Assembly: GCA_023678885.1 (NCBI GenBank)
Contig: CM043009.1
Coordinates: 13,385,117 to 13,449,116, forward strand
DNA length: 64,000 nt
From: Pogostemon cablin
Lineage: Eukaryota > Streptophyta > Magnoliopsida > Lamiales > Lamiaceae
Reading direction: 5' to 3'
The first letter of the stretch is position 1, and each line of letters starts with the position of its first letter. Shown here piece after piece: positions 1 through 10,811 of the stretch. The notes below the pieces were generated by a model that saw only the letters and a program-made list of their open reading frames with translations, had not been told where the DNA came from and searched no databases. Position numbers and translations under genes: made by a program.

Positions 1-35
1 ATGATAAGTGAGAAAGAAATGGCAGATTAAATATA

Positions 36-261
36 CTCCCTCCGTCCCAACTTAAAAGTCTCATTTGTTTTTGGCACGTGGATTAATGAGTATTATTATT
101 TAATGTGTAGTGGGTAGTTGTATTAGTGGGTGTGGGGGCCCCATGTTTTAATTGTATTAGTGGGTGTGTGTGAGTCCCATGTGTCCAAAAAAGGAAATGA
201 GACTCTTTAGGTGGGACGACCATAATAGTAAAATGACCATTTTAACTTGGGACGGAGGGAG
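36..261. mobile_element. Stowaway-type MITE
   Basis: Inverted termini CTCCCTCCGTCCC and GGGACGGAGGGAG are flanked on both sides by TA, the target duplication of Tc1/mariner-related Stowaway elements. It is about 226 bp long and has no coding capacity. The termini match those of the other Stowaway copies in this window. Confidence 0.9.
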
Positions 262-402
262 TAAGCAATAGCACACAAGATTTACAATTTCATGTATTTT
301 TAAGGGCAATACTTGCGTGAAATCATTTCACATAAGATCGTTTTTATATTTTTTTAAATCACATTTTATTAGATTTATTATCATTTTTCAATAAAAATAT
401 TA

Positions 403-603
403 CTCCCTCCGTTCGCTTCTAAGGTGTCTATTTTATTATTTTTGGCGTCCGGTTTAGAAGTATTCATTTTCCCTATTTAGTAAAAAAGTATACAAGGCTC
501 ATCACTTCCCTCTAATACAACTACACACTTTACATATAATAATAATATTTCTTAATCTACGTAAAAAAAGCAAACGTGACACCTCAGAACCGGACAAAGA
601 GAG
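403..603. mobile_element. Stowaway-type MITE, second subfamily
   Basis: It starts CTCCCTCCGTTCGC and ends in a degenerate GACAAAGAGAG, with TA on each side. The interior (TCTATTTTATTATTTTTGG, then CCCTATTTAGTAAAAAAGTA) recurs in degenerate form at about 16679-16874 and 17482-17710, so these three form one subfamily. Confidence 0.85.
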
Positions 604-631
604 TATAATTTTTTTATGGCAAAAACTTATA

Positions 632-904
632 CTCCCTCCGTCCCAAATTCAAGTTCACATTTACTGTAGATACGGAGTTTAAGAAAAATCACTTTTTAAC
701 TTACTTTTGAGGGTAGTATGGTATTTTTGGGTAATAAATAAATGATAAAGTATGCTATGTGTGTTAAAAAGGTGATGGCAAATTTGAAATTAAAGTAGGT
801 TAGAGGGATATTAGTTTGTTGCTTTTTCCTTTTATAGAAGTGTGAAGTTGAATTTGGGACGGACCAAAACGGAAAGTGTGAAGTTGAAGTTGGGACGGAG
901 GGAG
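632..904. mobile_element. Stowaway-type MITE with duplicated terminus
   Basis: CTCCCTCCGTCCC and GGGACGGAGGGAG termini are flanked by TA. Near the right end the terminal segment is present twice in tandem (gtgaagttgaatttgggacgg, then gtgaagttgaagttgggacgg), so the right terminus has been duplicated. Short reading frames across it are AT-rich artefacts. Confidence 0.88.
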
Positions 905-1949
905 TATGAATTATTCTCACGGATCTCATTTCATGAGAAGATTCGTCCATGTCCAATTGAACTGCATGGCATGACTCATATATATTATGTGTTTCATTTG
1001 AATCAAATAATTATATCATACGGTGGTAAAACATAGTCTTTGCCATTGTAAGGATACTATTCTAAAAGTCGTTGAATATGCCATTTTTTTCAAGTTTTTA
1101 TTTATTTATTATTATTTAATAGAATCCTATAAAAAAAATGAAACTTTATATTATTAAATATTTTTAATATAAAGTAATAAAGATAAGAAGTGATAATATT
1201 TTAATAAAAGTGATAATTAATTGATGAAAAGTGACGATGATATAGTAAACTATTTCGTGAACATTTATAATATAAATAAAAAGTAACAACAATTCTTTTA
1301 GAAAAAGTGATAGAATTTTAATGAAAAGTAATAACAAATTTAAAAAAAGTGTAAAATAGTCTCACCACCCACATTAAATTATACCATTAACAATTTAAAG
1401 GACTGAAAAAATAATATTAATATTTTCAATAAAAATTAATTCGTATTAAGATAAAATGATAACGACCTAATTAAATGCTATTTTATACTCAATTAGTAAG
1501 ATACATAAAAAATGATAATATTTAAAATAAAAGTGAAAATTGTTAAAAAAAAACGTGATATCCGTCAAATTAGAATAATTTTATGGAAAAATTATAAGAC
1601 GAAAAGTAGTGACACTTTTAATAAAAATTGATAATCGATCAAAGAAAAAGTGATATCCCTCAATTGAAATTATTCATAAATAATTAATAAGATGAATAAA
1701 AAGTTATAACAGGTGATACTTAATTTATTAAAAATATTAAAAGTAATAACCATCATCCAACTGAATTATCTTATAAATAATTTAAAAAAGAAATAGAAAG
1801 TAATACTATTTTTAATAAAAAAAATTATATATGACCATGTAAAAGGAACATATCCAATTGAACCATTTAATTAACCGTTTAATATAAATTGTACAAAAAG
1901 TTATTAAACTTATAATAACAAAGGATACAGAACCAACTTAACTATAAAA

Positions 1950-2022
<73 letters not shown>

Positions 2023-2285
2023 TTTTTAAATAATTTATTATCATTAATAAAAAAATCTATTAAAATTTTATTTTAAAAAAAGAGAAAGAAAAGGCACAAT
2101 TAATTAATTGAGAATTAACTTGGCTGCTCGGCATCACGTTAGCGCATAAGGCTATTAACCGTGGCGATATTTCTTTAGTAAATCTAAACGGGTTATAAAA
2201 AGATCCGTTTTATATATTCGGATATGTATTCGGATATGTGAGACGGCTTCATGTAAAACTCAACCATTTTTTTAGTTCATGAAAT
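905..2285. other. AT-rich intergenic DNA, no gene seen
   Basis: Very AT-rich sequence in which short phrases such as aaaagtgataa recur irregularly. A similar texture recurs at about 31100-31640, suggesting decayed copies of one old repeat. I see no convincing coding region or structural RNA. The one distinct structure is the A/AT/T block listed separately. Confidence 0.6.
1946..2027. repeat. A-run, (TA)n, T-run palindrome
   Basis: A run of about 22 A is followed by about 46 bp of alternating TA and then about 14 T. The whole block is close to its own reverse complement and could extrude as a cruciform. This is also where assembly and replication slippage are likely. Confidence 0.9.
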
Positions 2286-2347
2286 AACTAAGAGTGAGGC
2301 TCCTGTACCCGGGGACACACACACGTGTCCCCATGTGAACACAAGAG

Positions 2348-3256
2348 TAGGGCTGGATGGTACGGTATATCGAAAAATTTGAGTATACCGTATCGTACCG
2401 AAATTTTCGATATTAAAATATGCATACCGATACCGTATCGAATATACCGAACTTTCAGTACGTTACTAATCAATACCGCCTCTTACCGAATACCGAAGAG
2501 AGAGAGTGAAAAAAAAATCCAGAAATCAAACTAACACAATATCAAACAACACCATTCAAAGTAATATATTTAGACAAAATTTGGTATAAAATTAATAAAT
2601 TGATAACACATCTAAGCAACTGTCAAAATTTCAAATAGCTAACAATAATTATGTGAAATTGAGGCCTAAAAAAAATTAGCGTCAAGATCAAAGCCCTGGA
2701 TCGATACAATGCAAATAAGATTTACATATCTTAGCTTTTGGAATGATTTTGATGGCAAGTTCTTGGCCTTTGAGTTCTTAATGACCCTGAATAGAAAGTG
2801 GGCGAGCAGCAGTAGCAAGGCAGCGGCGGCAGCGGGGAGCGGCGACGGTGGGAGGAGGAGAAAAGAAGATTATCGACGGGAGCAAAGATGTAGATCGGAG
2901 AAGATAGATACTAGAGGGATTAACAGTTTGATGAAAAATAGAGAAAAGTGGGTGGGAGGCGGGACCCAGGTTTGGTCTTTGGGCCAATAATTGGGAAGTA
3001 AATACATGTGAATGTATTCTCATCTCACGGTAAAAAAATTAAAATAAATTTAATTTATATATAATTATTTATAATTAGTATTAATATTAAACTATTTAAC
3101 ATTTGGTATATCGGTATATACAGAAATACCGATTTTTTAGAAATGTCTTATCGATATCGTACCGAAATTTTTGGTGTTGAAATTTTCGACAAGTTTGTTA
3201 TTTTAGGGTACGATAAATGCGGTATACCGATATTTTGGTATTTTTGTCCACTCCTA
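2348..3256. mobile_element. Non-autonomous hAT element (909 bp)
   Basis: Identical 8-bp target duplications CACAAGAG lie at 2340-2347 and 3257-3264. The ends are imperfect inverted repeats: TAGGGCTGG on the left and the reverse complement TAGGAGTGG on the right. Subterminal DNA is filled with repeats of the type GGTATACCGA and TACCGAAATTTTCG. There is no transposase. A GC-rich patch at about 2790-2960 differs from its AT-rich surroundings and may be captured DNA. The target is itself a tandem repeat. Confidence 0.9.
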
Positions 3257-3450
3257 CACAAGAGTTTTAATACTAAACCGAGTGTGTCCCCATGTGAACA
3301 CAAGAGTTTAAATACTAAACCGACTGCTTTATATGAAAGAATGTCAGTGTGTCCCCATGTAAACACAAAAGTTTAAATCTAAACCGACTGCTTTATATGA
3401 AAGAATGACAGGTGAACACAAGAGTTTTAATACTAAAACTCGAGCACGAG
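3257..3450. repeat. Tandem repeat of about 65-75 bp units
   Basis: Diverged units contain GTGTCCCCATGTGAACACAA, then GTTT(T/A)AATACTAAACCGA and a CTGCTTTATATGAAAGAATG segment. A further partial unit lies at about 2320-2347 on the other side of the hAT insertion, showing the array was continuous before that element inserted. Confidence 0.8.
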
Positions 3451-3554
3451 AATTTTTGCCAATAACTAAATGGCGAATGCACCACTTTCACTTTTTATTT
3501 ATCCAATATATTTTCTTATAAAAAATATATTATTGCTTCTCATACTCATGCGAG

Positions 3555-3894
3555 TAGATATGAGTAATTTAATCGGAATCGTCGGTTCGAAATCAAAAAC
3601 TGACGGTACCAATCGGAACCGCAATCGGCAAAAATCGAATCGAAATCGAATATATTTCAGTTCGGTTCGATTCTGGTTCCTCATTTTGTGAAATTGGAAC
3701 CGGCAGTTCCGGTTAAAACCAGCAATTTCTGGTTGAAACCGGCGGTTTTTCGATTTTTTTTTATGTTTTAAGGCTGAAAAATAAAAAATAAATAAATAAC
3801 TAAAATAGAAACCAGAACCGAAACCTTCCTACCCCCAGTTCGGTTCCGATTCCATATTTTCGGGAACCGAAACCATCGGTTCCGTGCATGTCTA
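3555..3894. mobile_element. hAT-type MITE (340 bp)
   Basis: Perfect 8-bp target duplications CATGCGAG lie at 3547-3554 and 3895-3902. The termini are TAGATATG and, reverse-complemented, TAGACATG. The body is dense in GGTTCGGTTCCG-like subterminal repeats on both strands. It has no coding capacity. Confidence 0.9.
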
Positions 3895-4358
3895 CATGCG
3901 AGTCTTCCTATAAGATGTTCTCTTGTTTGCCTATTTTTAATCGTGTGAATGGCAAGTTCGAAAGAAATAAAATTTCTTTAGATATTAATAATATTCTGAT
4001 GCATATCACTCGTCCTTTAAAATTGTATTTCATACAAGTTTTAGTCAGCAAATATTTACGCCATCATAACTAACCATTAGATTAGTAACAAGTTTAGATT
4101 GGGGGTACTTAAATAACTCAAACAACACCAGGTGTTTTGAAGACATCGCACTGAATCACTGATCATCCAGTATTTCTGGGTGTGCTTCCCAAAAGCTTGT
4201 TTCAATTATATTGCAATGTTTTACGACAACAATCTTGCGCAATTTACCATCTTCATCATTCTCCATCGTTTTCGTCTCCTACAAGCACAATTTGCATAAA
4301 TTAAGCAAAGTATAGCGAAACGAAGGATTCCTATATTGAAAAAACTCCATAACTGGTA

Positions 4359-4361
<3 letters not shown>

Positions 4362-4435
<74 letters not shown>
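4362..4435. repeat. (GA)n microsatellite in THG1 intron
   Basis: About 37 uninterrupted GA units lie in the intron before the last exon of the THG1-like gene. On the coding strand this is a (CT)n tract close to the acceptor of a possible extra exon. Confidence 0.95.
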
Positions 4436-4436
<1 letters not shown>

Positions 4437-5380
4437 CAGATGGGGTTGGGAGAGGGGGGGTACATAACCTTGTCCCAGTAAACAGATGATCCCAGACGAA
4501 ACATGGGTGGTAATCTGCTATAATAATTGACACTTCCAGAGAGCTGAGCCAGAAGATCACTTTTCTCCTGAGCTTGAGTACCCAGTAAATTTATGTGCAG
4601 ATAATTTATATGCATTTTCAGAAGGGTATAAAAACAGCCACAATGCCACATCTATTTATTAATGTTTTCATTTTGCCAAATGGAAAACTTGCTCAGGATT
4701 TAGTGTCATAATTGAAGATGCTATTGATTGAAGACATCTAAAATGACTGAAAACCTTCAAGTAATTCTGTGCATCGCTCTTGCTCTTGCCAGATTTTACA
4801 GCATCCAGAAACATGTATTGTACTGGTTGTTGATGTGACCTGTAAATATGGAAAGAGTTCAAAACATTACATAGATGAGACATGTTATAACGAACAAGAA
4901 ACAAATTCAGATATGTATGTCGTTGGATTAACAAAAGAAAATAGATGACCGTTTATTGCTGGTGGGTGAGCTCTCGAATTAATTACAATGAGATAGTATA
5001 AAAGGATAACTAGATGAACTTACAATCAACTTGTCTCCATGCTAGATAATCAAGAAGAATCTCACGGGATGGGTAGCAAACTGCACGGCCATCAAAATAT
5101 GTTGGGTACTTCATCTCTTTATGTGGGAAAAATTCATTCCATCTCATAGTGTACATTGAAGAGAAAAAAAGATACAACAGCAGAAACTATTTCACTGCAA
5201 CATGACAAAGAATAAATAGCTGAAAGGAAGATATTTTCAACATAGGGAATAGAATCGACCAGCATGGAACAATATCATAGTGAATGAGATACTTGGAAAT
5301 TTTAACTGGTGCCATCAATTCTTTCATTAGAAATTTCCAACCTCAAGTCTAAACCATGAAAAGGAGTTAAAGGAATGAAA

Positions 5381-5424
5381 TGACGCGTGCGCGCACACAG
5401 ACATGCATGCATGCATGCATAAAT
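5381..5424. repeat. Alternating purine-pyrimidine tract with (ATGC)n
   Basis: CGCGTGCGCGCACACA is followed closely by five tandem ATGC units. Both parts alternate purine and pyrimidine, the pattern that favours Z-DNA. It lies in the intron between the 45-bp exon and the exon ending at 5194 of the THG1-like gene. Confidence 0.85.
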
Positions 5425-6374
5425 ATTCATAATGTTTCTGTCACTATCTATATTTTATCAGAAAATAGCTCAACAGAGATTGATCAGTCATCTTACTAAA
5501 ATTTGCCATTAATTGTGACAATTTACTACTGCTGAAGATCTACCTGGCGTACCTTTGATAGAGTTGAGATTCTTTCTTCAAAACAAAGCTGAAAGTACCA
5601 AGTAGCTTGTCAATCACATGAACACCGATAGTCAACATAGTTAAAGTCATAGAGGTGAGGAATGATTTAACCTGTACTCATCACTAACCCCATATGCAAA
5701 GACAATGTCCTTAAACTCTTCAAGTACAGCAGTGGCACATGAATTCATTAGGTTGAGTGCTTCTGCATCATTTGGCTTCTCAAATTCATGATCTTCAGTA
5801 AATCTGCCATAATCCCCAGAAAAGGGCTAATCGCTATTGTAGTTTTGCAAGAAAAAAATGGGGTCTTATAAAAGACAATTCCATCAACTTCAATCAAATA
5901 TAATTTGGGGTTTCACTTTAATAATTCACCACCTGTGGAAATGGCAACCATCGATGCGAATAACAATCCAAGTGGATGGCAATAACTTGCTGTCATATTT
6001 GAAAGATTTAACATACTCAGGTCTGGTTTTGTTTAGATCTTCAGCGAATTGACCTAGGTCCTTCAAAAGACTCACGTGTATTCTCCAGAACCTCATTGAT
6101 GCAATATTTTCCGAGTGAACCGTTATAACTTTCCTTCTTACAGGACAGCCATCATCTTTGTACTTCACAATATCTTCAGCCTAGCATCAAGAATGTTGTA
6201 TTTAAATTAGTTGATTTTCAACCACTCGACGACCAGAATCATAATTCCGGCTTATTAGCAGATCAGCAAGTGCACAGAAGAAAAAGTTGTGTTGCTCCAA
6301 TTTCAAAATAGTCTCTATAAAGTGAATAGCACGTTTGACTCTACACAAAGAAAGAGAGAGAAAGAGCTTGCTAC

Positions 6375-7659
6375 CTCTGTCTTGAGAATGCAAGTCCCTT
6401 GGCTAAAAATGTCTGGTATATCATTCTTGTAATTGATTTTAAAGCACTGATAAAGTAATTCATTTTTGTCTTGCTTGAGAGATCCCTATAAGACAGCAAT
6501 TAAATAAGACCACTCATAGACTCCAACAAAATGATGCCACTTTAATAGTCCATTTTAAATAAGATAGATATATTGATGTACAAACAAATAACATGTTTAA
6601 ACAAGTATCATACTGATTATTTAAGTGGCCTGCCAAAAATAATACTGGGTATCAATCTATGAATAACAATTCATTATGAGTTTCTGCACACTGGATGATG
6701 TATGAGCATTCAATAATATCAAAAAATGTAATTCAATATACATAATCTGATCAAGAGAATTATCATATAGATTAGTCACACTAATAGAGCAATTAATCTT
6801 ACAGTCATTTTGTCTCCATAGAAGATATGCTTGAAGAAGCTCCACAGATGCACAACAAATAACTCTTGACCGAAATGCAGGGGCATATTTTAAATTCTTC
6901 TGAGGGAAGAATGGCTTCCATTTGGTAACATAAACAGAAGTGAAGAGCGATACAATGAGGGAGTTTATCTTGCTGCAAAGAAATTTAGATTATTCGATCA
7001 TGACCAATTCAAACATTAGGAAATTTCAACGCATGTTTAAACATCATTTTTTGTAACAAAGAAAAAAATGCAACTCTAGCAAAGTACACTGACTCACAAA
7101 ACCATGCATAGCAAACAATAACTCAACATTTTTTGGACGTGATTACTTAATGCAAAGTAAGGAAACAAAGTCATGTTGGTTTTTTTTTTTTTTTTTAATT
7201 ACTGAGAAATAAACCTGGCACATCGCTGGTAGAACTTGGTTTCCTTTTTTAATATGAAACTGCAAATATAAAATAGAAGTGTCATCATCAACAAACAAAA
7301 TAAATAAGCTTTCATTAACATTATATCATTCTTTACCTGTACTCATCATTGTAACCATAAGAAAATATAAAATCTGGGAATAGCTCTAGAACGAGCTTTG
7401 CACACTCATTCATCAAATCTAACGCTTTCTTATCATTTGGTTTCTCAAACTCGTGCACCTCAGAAAACCTACTCCATTATTAAAAAAAAAAAACATATAA
7501 TATAGGGGTTACTTACAATGTAAAACTTGAATAGATGTTACGCTGAAAGTTGTACCTTCGGAAATCAAGGCCATCAACGTGAATCACAATAATGTTAGGC
7601 AGCAGAATCTCATCGTCCATCTCAAATGACTTCACATACTCGAATTTGCTGTTAGCCAT
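6375..7659 (-). pseudogene. THG1/ICARUS1-like gene, first guanylyltransferase domain
   Basis: The N-terminal domain starts at ATG 7659-7657 with MANSKFEYVKSF. The exons on the minus strand are 7659-7556, 7468-7337, 7259-7215, about 6975-6782, one beginning near 6629, and 6485-6375; GT and AG borders are visible at most of them. The metal-binding residues known in this family fall at the expected positions: D29-G30 (HVDG) and D76-E77 (NDEYS). Later motifs include FYQRCASK, AYLLWRQNDC and LKQDKNELLYQCF. The exon near 6629 starts HLNNQYDTC but then departs from the usual CFWMLVKSG-type sequence and has no clear donor, so this half also looks weakened. It continues into the second domain through the exon at 6180. 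Activity is doubtful. Confidence 0.85.
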
Positions 7660-8650
7660 TTCAGTAACTCATACAAAGGCCTAACTTTTTCCTTGACCTT
7701 CTCCCCGACCAGAAGAATTTATCTCAAATTTGATTGCAACACCTATAACCAATTAAAACATTAGTCCCAGAAGAAAATTTATGCGATATTCATGCATATT
7801 GAGCTCTCCAAGTAGGCCTTGCACTTACAACTAAACTAAGAACCTAGGAGAACAAAAAGAAAGGAAGCAAATTTTACATTATAACAAAGTTCAGAATAAA
7901 GAGGGATTTCATGAAACAAGATGCATGCACTTTATACGTAACAAAATCAGCATTACCCTCCTGCATCAATGAAGCCAAATTTAATTACCGTGTACACAGT
8001 AATCCTACAATAACTTCTAAACAATCAAACACTCAAAAATAAAGATAAAAAGAACAAAGAAGTTAACTAGAACGCCAGTGACAGAGTGTTCGCCATGCAG
8101 GCTTCTCTAACGAAAAGTATGTAGGAGAGATGAAAATAAGATTGAAGATTTGAAGTGAAGTAGTACTGTAGTAGCAAGAAGATTAAGCAATCAATAAGCC
8201 AGACATGGTTTTGTAACTTTTGTTATTAGCAGACTTGCTCGATTCACCACTCTCAAGAATGATTATTTTTTCTATAAAGTTGTCATTAAAAACATTTAAT
8301 AATACTCCCTCCATAACCCACATGAAGAAGGAAATTTGCCCTTAATTTAATAGATGGATCAGGCAACATTATTCTTAAAATATGATCAACCTTATTGTCT
8401 AGTCTTCTACAGCTTAAATCCCCAGAATTCGTGTTAATCAAGATTCGGATTCACTCTGCCTCCTCAGGAAAGTAGTAATCGTTATTTTGGGTAACTTAGC
8501 AAAATCCAAAAGAAAATGTCTCATTTGTAAACACAACATAAAATCAAGAAATTGGCCAAATAAGCTGAAGGTACTCACAGATGCTGAAAACTGGAACCGA
8601 GTGGAGGAGTGCCATGCAGCGAGGGAAACGGATTGAAGTAGAATATCTAA
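7660..8650 (-). other. 5' untranslated region and intron of the THG1-like gene
   Basis: Upstream of ATG 7659 there is about 80 bp of untranslated exon with a likely AG acceptor (ttatag) near 7743. A candidate upstream exon around 8582-8640 ends in a good donor (CATCT, then GTGAGTACC on the minus strand). A three-codon upstream ORF (ATG AGT TAC TGA, 7672-7661) ends one base before the main ATG. A sequence resembling the upstream exon is partly repeated near 8075-8120. The exact transcription start is not visible. Confidence 0.45.
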
Positions 8651-10254
8651 CGAAAAACTGAAGAACTGCTGCTTGCAAGTTCTTCAGTTTCAATATCTGT
8701 TTTAAAATACAAAAATAACATATGATAGTACATATCTCTACTTGAAACTTGCACTTTTAAAACCACAATCAGCTGAACCTACACTAAAAACAGTAGAAAG
8801 CAATGTTGCTTTATAGTCATAGTGATTTCACTGATGAAAGTTGGACTTTGCTCCACATAATTCATTTTTCCTTTTTAAACAACAAAATACCTAAGAAAAA
8901 TCAGGAAAAAGGTGAAATTTAAAAGATCAAAAGGTGGACCTGGGCAGGCTGATTTTGTTGTAAAGAACATCAGCAAAATTCAAATTATACTGGAAAAGAT
9001 GGCTTTTGAAGCATTAGTCAAGCTCAACTTGTGATAAAACATGGAGCCCCAAGAGGCAAACAAATAATATAACTCAAAATCTCAACGCAACACATCATTA
9101 AACAGTCAAACCTACTTTCTTACTAGGCCTGACAAAGGATGCACATAATGTAAAAACTAAAAAAGAAACAATCATGACAAATACATGCAAAAATACAACA
9201 AAGCTTTAGTAAATACTCAAAGCAGGGATGTAAAGAAAAGCAAATCTGAATGAGAGAGGAAGCAGCACTTCTTACTCTTGAAAAGCGGGGAAAACAAAGA
9301 CGGAGAAAATACATAATCTACAGAGGAAGGATATAACACCAATAAAGTAGCAGAAACCTAAGACGTGAAAAATCCCTGCTCTCTCTCTCTCTCAAATTCT
9401 AGTTTCTTTGTCTAGATTGGGCAACTCAAGACAGAGATTCAAAAGGGGGCAGCGAAAAACAGGAAAGGGTAAGCTCTCCAGTTCTTTATGATGTATGGCT
9501 TGAAAGCAGTTACACTTGTAACTTTGTTATATCACAGTAACGAATATATATAATGAAAATGGTTTTTAAAAAAAAAACAAGCTTTCATTCATGAAATCAG
9601 TAAATACTTAAACAAACCACTATCCTTTAAAGAGTGGACAACAAAAAAGACCGAAATCAATAGTAGATTAGTATATTTATTCATAGATAAAGAGCATATC
9701 CCTGTATTAACAACTCTTGCATAGATGCAACTGCTCTCACGCAAATGAGCAGATGGATTACTCATGTCAAACATCATAACCAATTCTGCAACAGAAAACA
9801 TAGCATGAATTTCACTCACTTTATATGCTTAGTACTCACAATGTGAAGTTATGACTCAGGACAAATGATATACTTTGATTCTCCAAAAACAAAAAAAAAT
9901 GTTTGATGCACCCGAACAAGTATCACTTATTGCAAAATCTTTTAGCAAATATCTGAATTTAAAACATGTGATTCTAGTATAAAAAACCAATAGAAGGGAC
10001 AAGGGTGTAGGAAAATATTCACAACTTCAATTCCAGTGTCATGACACAATCACTCACATACAATCTCATAGTGTATCAGTACCATGTCGGAATATAAAAT
10101 AAAACTTAATTGCCAGCGTTTAAACTAAGGTAATCCATATACAATACACCTAATGAATGAGCTTGGAATATACAAGCTCATCGTCTTTCACAGCAAGACA
10201 TATTTGCAGGTTGGACGCAGTTGAGGGCTTTCAAACACTTAATGCTCATGCTTT
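8651..10254. other. Intergenic or upstream DNA, no firm gene
   Basis: Mixed-composition sequence between the THG1-like gene and the copia element. It contains a short CT run near 9380 and scattered AG/GT splice-like sites on the minus strand (for example CTGTAG before ATGTATTTTCTCCGTC near 9314). It may be a distal 5' exon region of the THG1-like gene, but no protein family is recognisable. A lone Stowaway-like terminus (ACTCCCTCC near 8303) has no visible partner. Confidence 0.4.
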
Positions 10255-10259
10255 CATAC

Positions 10260-10523
10260 TGTTAGGCGGATGCGGTCGTCATCGTCGTCCGTGTTCGTCG
10301 TCTACGCTGGAGAAGGTGGTCGAGGGATGAACTCCACAGTGCTCAGATTTCCGTTGAACTCACACAAGAATTCAAATCCACGTTCTACCCGTTAGGGTCA
10401 CAAATGGGTGATTAAATGGGATCAAAAGTATAAGGCTATGGGCCCTCTTCCAATTAATTGGAATAGACCCAATATTTAGGAAAGAAGACCATCATTTGGG
10501 CCATAACCCAAAAGGGCCCAACA
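10260..10523 (-). repeat. 3' LTR of copia element
   Basis: This copy begins TGTTAGGCGGATGCGG and ends GGGCCCAACA on the plus strand, and matches 15738-15995 along its full length. Because the element is on the minus strand, this is its 3' LTR, next to the polypurine tract. Confidence 0.95.
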
Positions 10524-10539
10524 ATCTCCACCTTGGCCC
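10524..10539 (-). other. Polypurine tract of copia element
   Basis: On the minus strand the sequence GGGCCAAGGTGGAGAT directly precedes the 3' LTR. This is the expected place and composition for the plus-strand primer of reverse transcription. Confidence 0.8.
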
Positions 10540-10811
10540 AAATCATCTACCCTTGTGTATAACTAAATGGGAATTCATCATCGCACATTTCCCCGGACAC
10601 CTGCAAAACGAAAGACACAAAGTCAAATGCAAGATCCAGAAATTTGACACAAGGTCAAGGTATCACAAAAGATACACAAATCTAAGCCGGAGCAAAGATC
10701 ACGGACACACAGTCACAAAATGTTTAAAATATCCCAAGGACAAAATAAACGGAGCACACAAGCTCAAGAGTGGACACAACATCCACATAAAAGAACTTCA
10801 TACAACATGCT

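Larger units (their letters stand above)
4156..6180 (-). pseudogene. THG1/ICARUS1-like gene, second guanylyltransferase domain
   Basis: Second half of a tandem-duplicated tRNA(His) guanylyltransferase, an enzyme that adds G-1 to tRNA-His. Exons read from the minus strand: 6180-5933 (linker HSENIASMRFW, then new domain start RPEYVKSF and VIRIDGCHFHR), 5803-5672 (FEKPNDAEALNLMNSC, YGVSDEYS), 5588-5544 (SFVLKKES, YQRYAS), 5194-5024 (YPSREILLDYLAWRQVDC), 4839-4755 (HINNQYNTCFWML), 4582-4469 (PPMFRLGSSVYW) and 4278-4156 (KHCNIIETSFWEAHPEIL, stop TGA at 4158-4156). Exon sizes 132 and 45 repeat those of domain one. Three lesions are visible: seven instead of six T in the exon at 5194-5024, giving a stop soon after; one base missing after ATGCTG near 4800; and TG instead of AG before the exon starting at 4582. 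Sequencing error is the alternative for the first two. Confidence 0.88.

Noticed and set aside
2709..2990. Plus-strand 93-codon frame inside the hAT element
   Set aside because: Low-complexity serine, alanine and arginine run from a GC-rich patch, with no family resemblance and a similar-length frame on the other strand.
4279..4560. Frame with a long Ser-Leu repeat
   Set aside because: It is a translation of the (GA)n microsatellite in the THG1 intron joined to a real exon in another frame.
8300..8320. Stowaway-like terminus ACTCCCTCC
   Set aside because: No matching inverted terminus or second TA was found within a plausible distance.
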